From assembly GCF_963677565.1 (NCBI RefSeq), contig NZ_OY781982.1, positions 919,934 through 983,933 on the forward strand: a DNA stretch of 64,000 bases. The letters run 5' to 3'. The position numbers were made by a program, and so were the translations under genes. Below the pieces are notes generated by a model, which was not told where the DNA came from, did no database searches, and saw only the letters and a program-made list of their open reading frames with translations. Each line of letters starts with the position of its first letter. Position 1 is the stretch's first letter. Shown here piece by piece: positions 63,706 through 64,000 of this stretch. The DNA is from an uncultured Draconibacterium sp. (GTDB lineage: Bacteria; Bacteroidota; Bacteroidia; Bacteroidales; Prolixibacteraceae).

Positions 63706-64000
63706 TTAAAATGGATAACCAATTGCAAAAGAGAAAGTGAAATCATCACCGGTTAAACTCCGGTTGCCAATTATCCATCGTTGGCCCCGGGCAGCAGCAG
63801 GATCGCGAAGTTTCATTCCAATATCAGTACGAAGAATAAAATAGGACAAATCAAAGCGAAATCCAGTACCGGTTCCTACAGCAAACTGCTTATAAAACTT
63901 ATTCAGCTTAAACTGGGCACCTTCCCTGTTATCATTCTGATTAATTGCCCAAATGTTGCCGGCATCAACAAAAAGAGCTCCTTCTAATGAGCCTAACAAA
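63706..64000 (-). CDS. Outer-membrane Omp85/BamA-like protein, 3' end only
   Basis: The frame runs off the right edge; the visible 98 or so C-terminal residues contain GALFVDAGNIWAIN, then TGTGFRFDLSYFILRTDIGMKLRDP and a terminal Phe in SFAIGYPF. This is the final strands of a D15/Omp85-type barrel (BamA or TamA-like): the FVDAGN and FDLSYF...RTDIGMKL blocks and terminal aromatic residue fit. The POTRA part lies outside the window, so BamA versus TamA cannot be told. Confidence 0.8.
   Translation of the reverse strand, partial: LLGSLEGALFVDAGNIWAINQNDNREGAQFKLNKFYKQFAVGTGTGFRFDLSYFILRTDIGMKLRDPAAARGQRWIIGNRSLTGDDFTFSFAIGYPF

Overview
The window looks like a Bacteroidota chromosome, most probably a marine or sediment member of the Bacteroidia (Marinilabiliales/Prolixibacteraceae-like; this placement is inferred). 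The indicators are a SusC/SusD pair, a SprA-type type IX secretion translocon protein, candidate TAnnTTTG promoter elements, A/T-rich spacers with few Shine-Dalgarno sequences, the gene order tuf-secE-nusG-rplKAJL-rpoBC next to hpf, a XerC/D-type recombinase and rpsU, and many lipoproteins and TlpA-type proteins. No prophage, insertion sequence or CRISPR array is visible.

Layout. 0-5 kb: the 5' part of a secreted protein with an 11-residue repeat, tRNA-Asn, a Sec-exported nickel superoxide dismutase, leucyl aminopeptidase, pdxA and ruvA. 5-12.5 kb: sprA. 12.5-19.6 kb: a complete trpEGDCFBA operon preceded by two consecutive Trp-codon leader peptides, each followed by its own terminator. 19.8-35 kb: a mixed accessory stretch with a small conserved-looking protein, acetyltransferases, an orphan SusC/SusD/lipoprotein operon, a cyclophilin, an S37-type peptidase, a DMT transporter with a possible attenuator leader, a TlpA-like lipoprotein, and a patatin overlapping a class I glutamine amidotransferase. 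34.8-35.2 kb: nine 41-bp tandem units. 35.4-46 kb, all minus: asnB, a small NifX-like/Nif11-like/unknown operon, an AXE1-type esterase, an Ntn hydrolase and etfB-etfA-acyl-CoA dehydrogenase. 46-64 kb, all minus: DUF3467, rpoC, rpoB, rplL, rplJ, rplA, rplK, nusG, secE, a tRNA-like relic, tuf, tRNA-Thr, tRNA-Gly, hpf, xerC/D, rpsU, a ComEA-like HhH protein, an NSS transporter and the 3' end of an Omp85-type gene.

How parts fit together. The trp genes make the full chorismate-to-tryptophan pathway; TrpE carries an LLESS feedback motif and the leader adds what looks like two serial attenuation checkpoints. EtfB, EtfA and the acyl-CoA dehydrogenase form one electron-transfer unit. The tuf-to-rpoC block is the core translation/transcription cluster, with a strong hairpin between rplL and rpoB.

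Most unusual observations: the duplicated trp attenuator; a tRNA-like element between tuf and secE whose anticodon arm is reduced to a 3-bp stem with a GAAA loop; a Ni-SOD whose metal-binding N-terminus seems to be generated by signal peptidase; the 41-bp/123-bp tandem array; the NifX/Nif11 micro-operon; and a 12-codon leader ORF plus terminator upstream of the DMT transporter. All were read by eye; homology calls come from family motifs remembered, not from searches.
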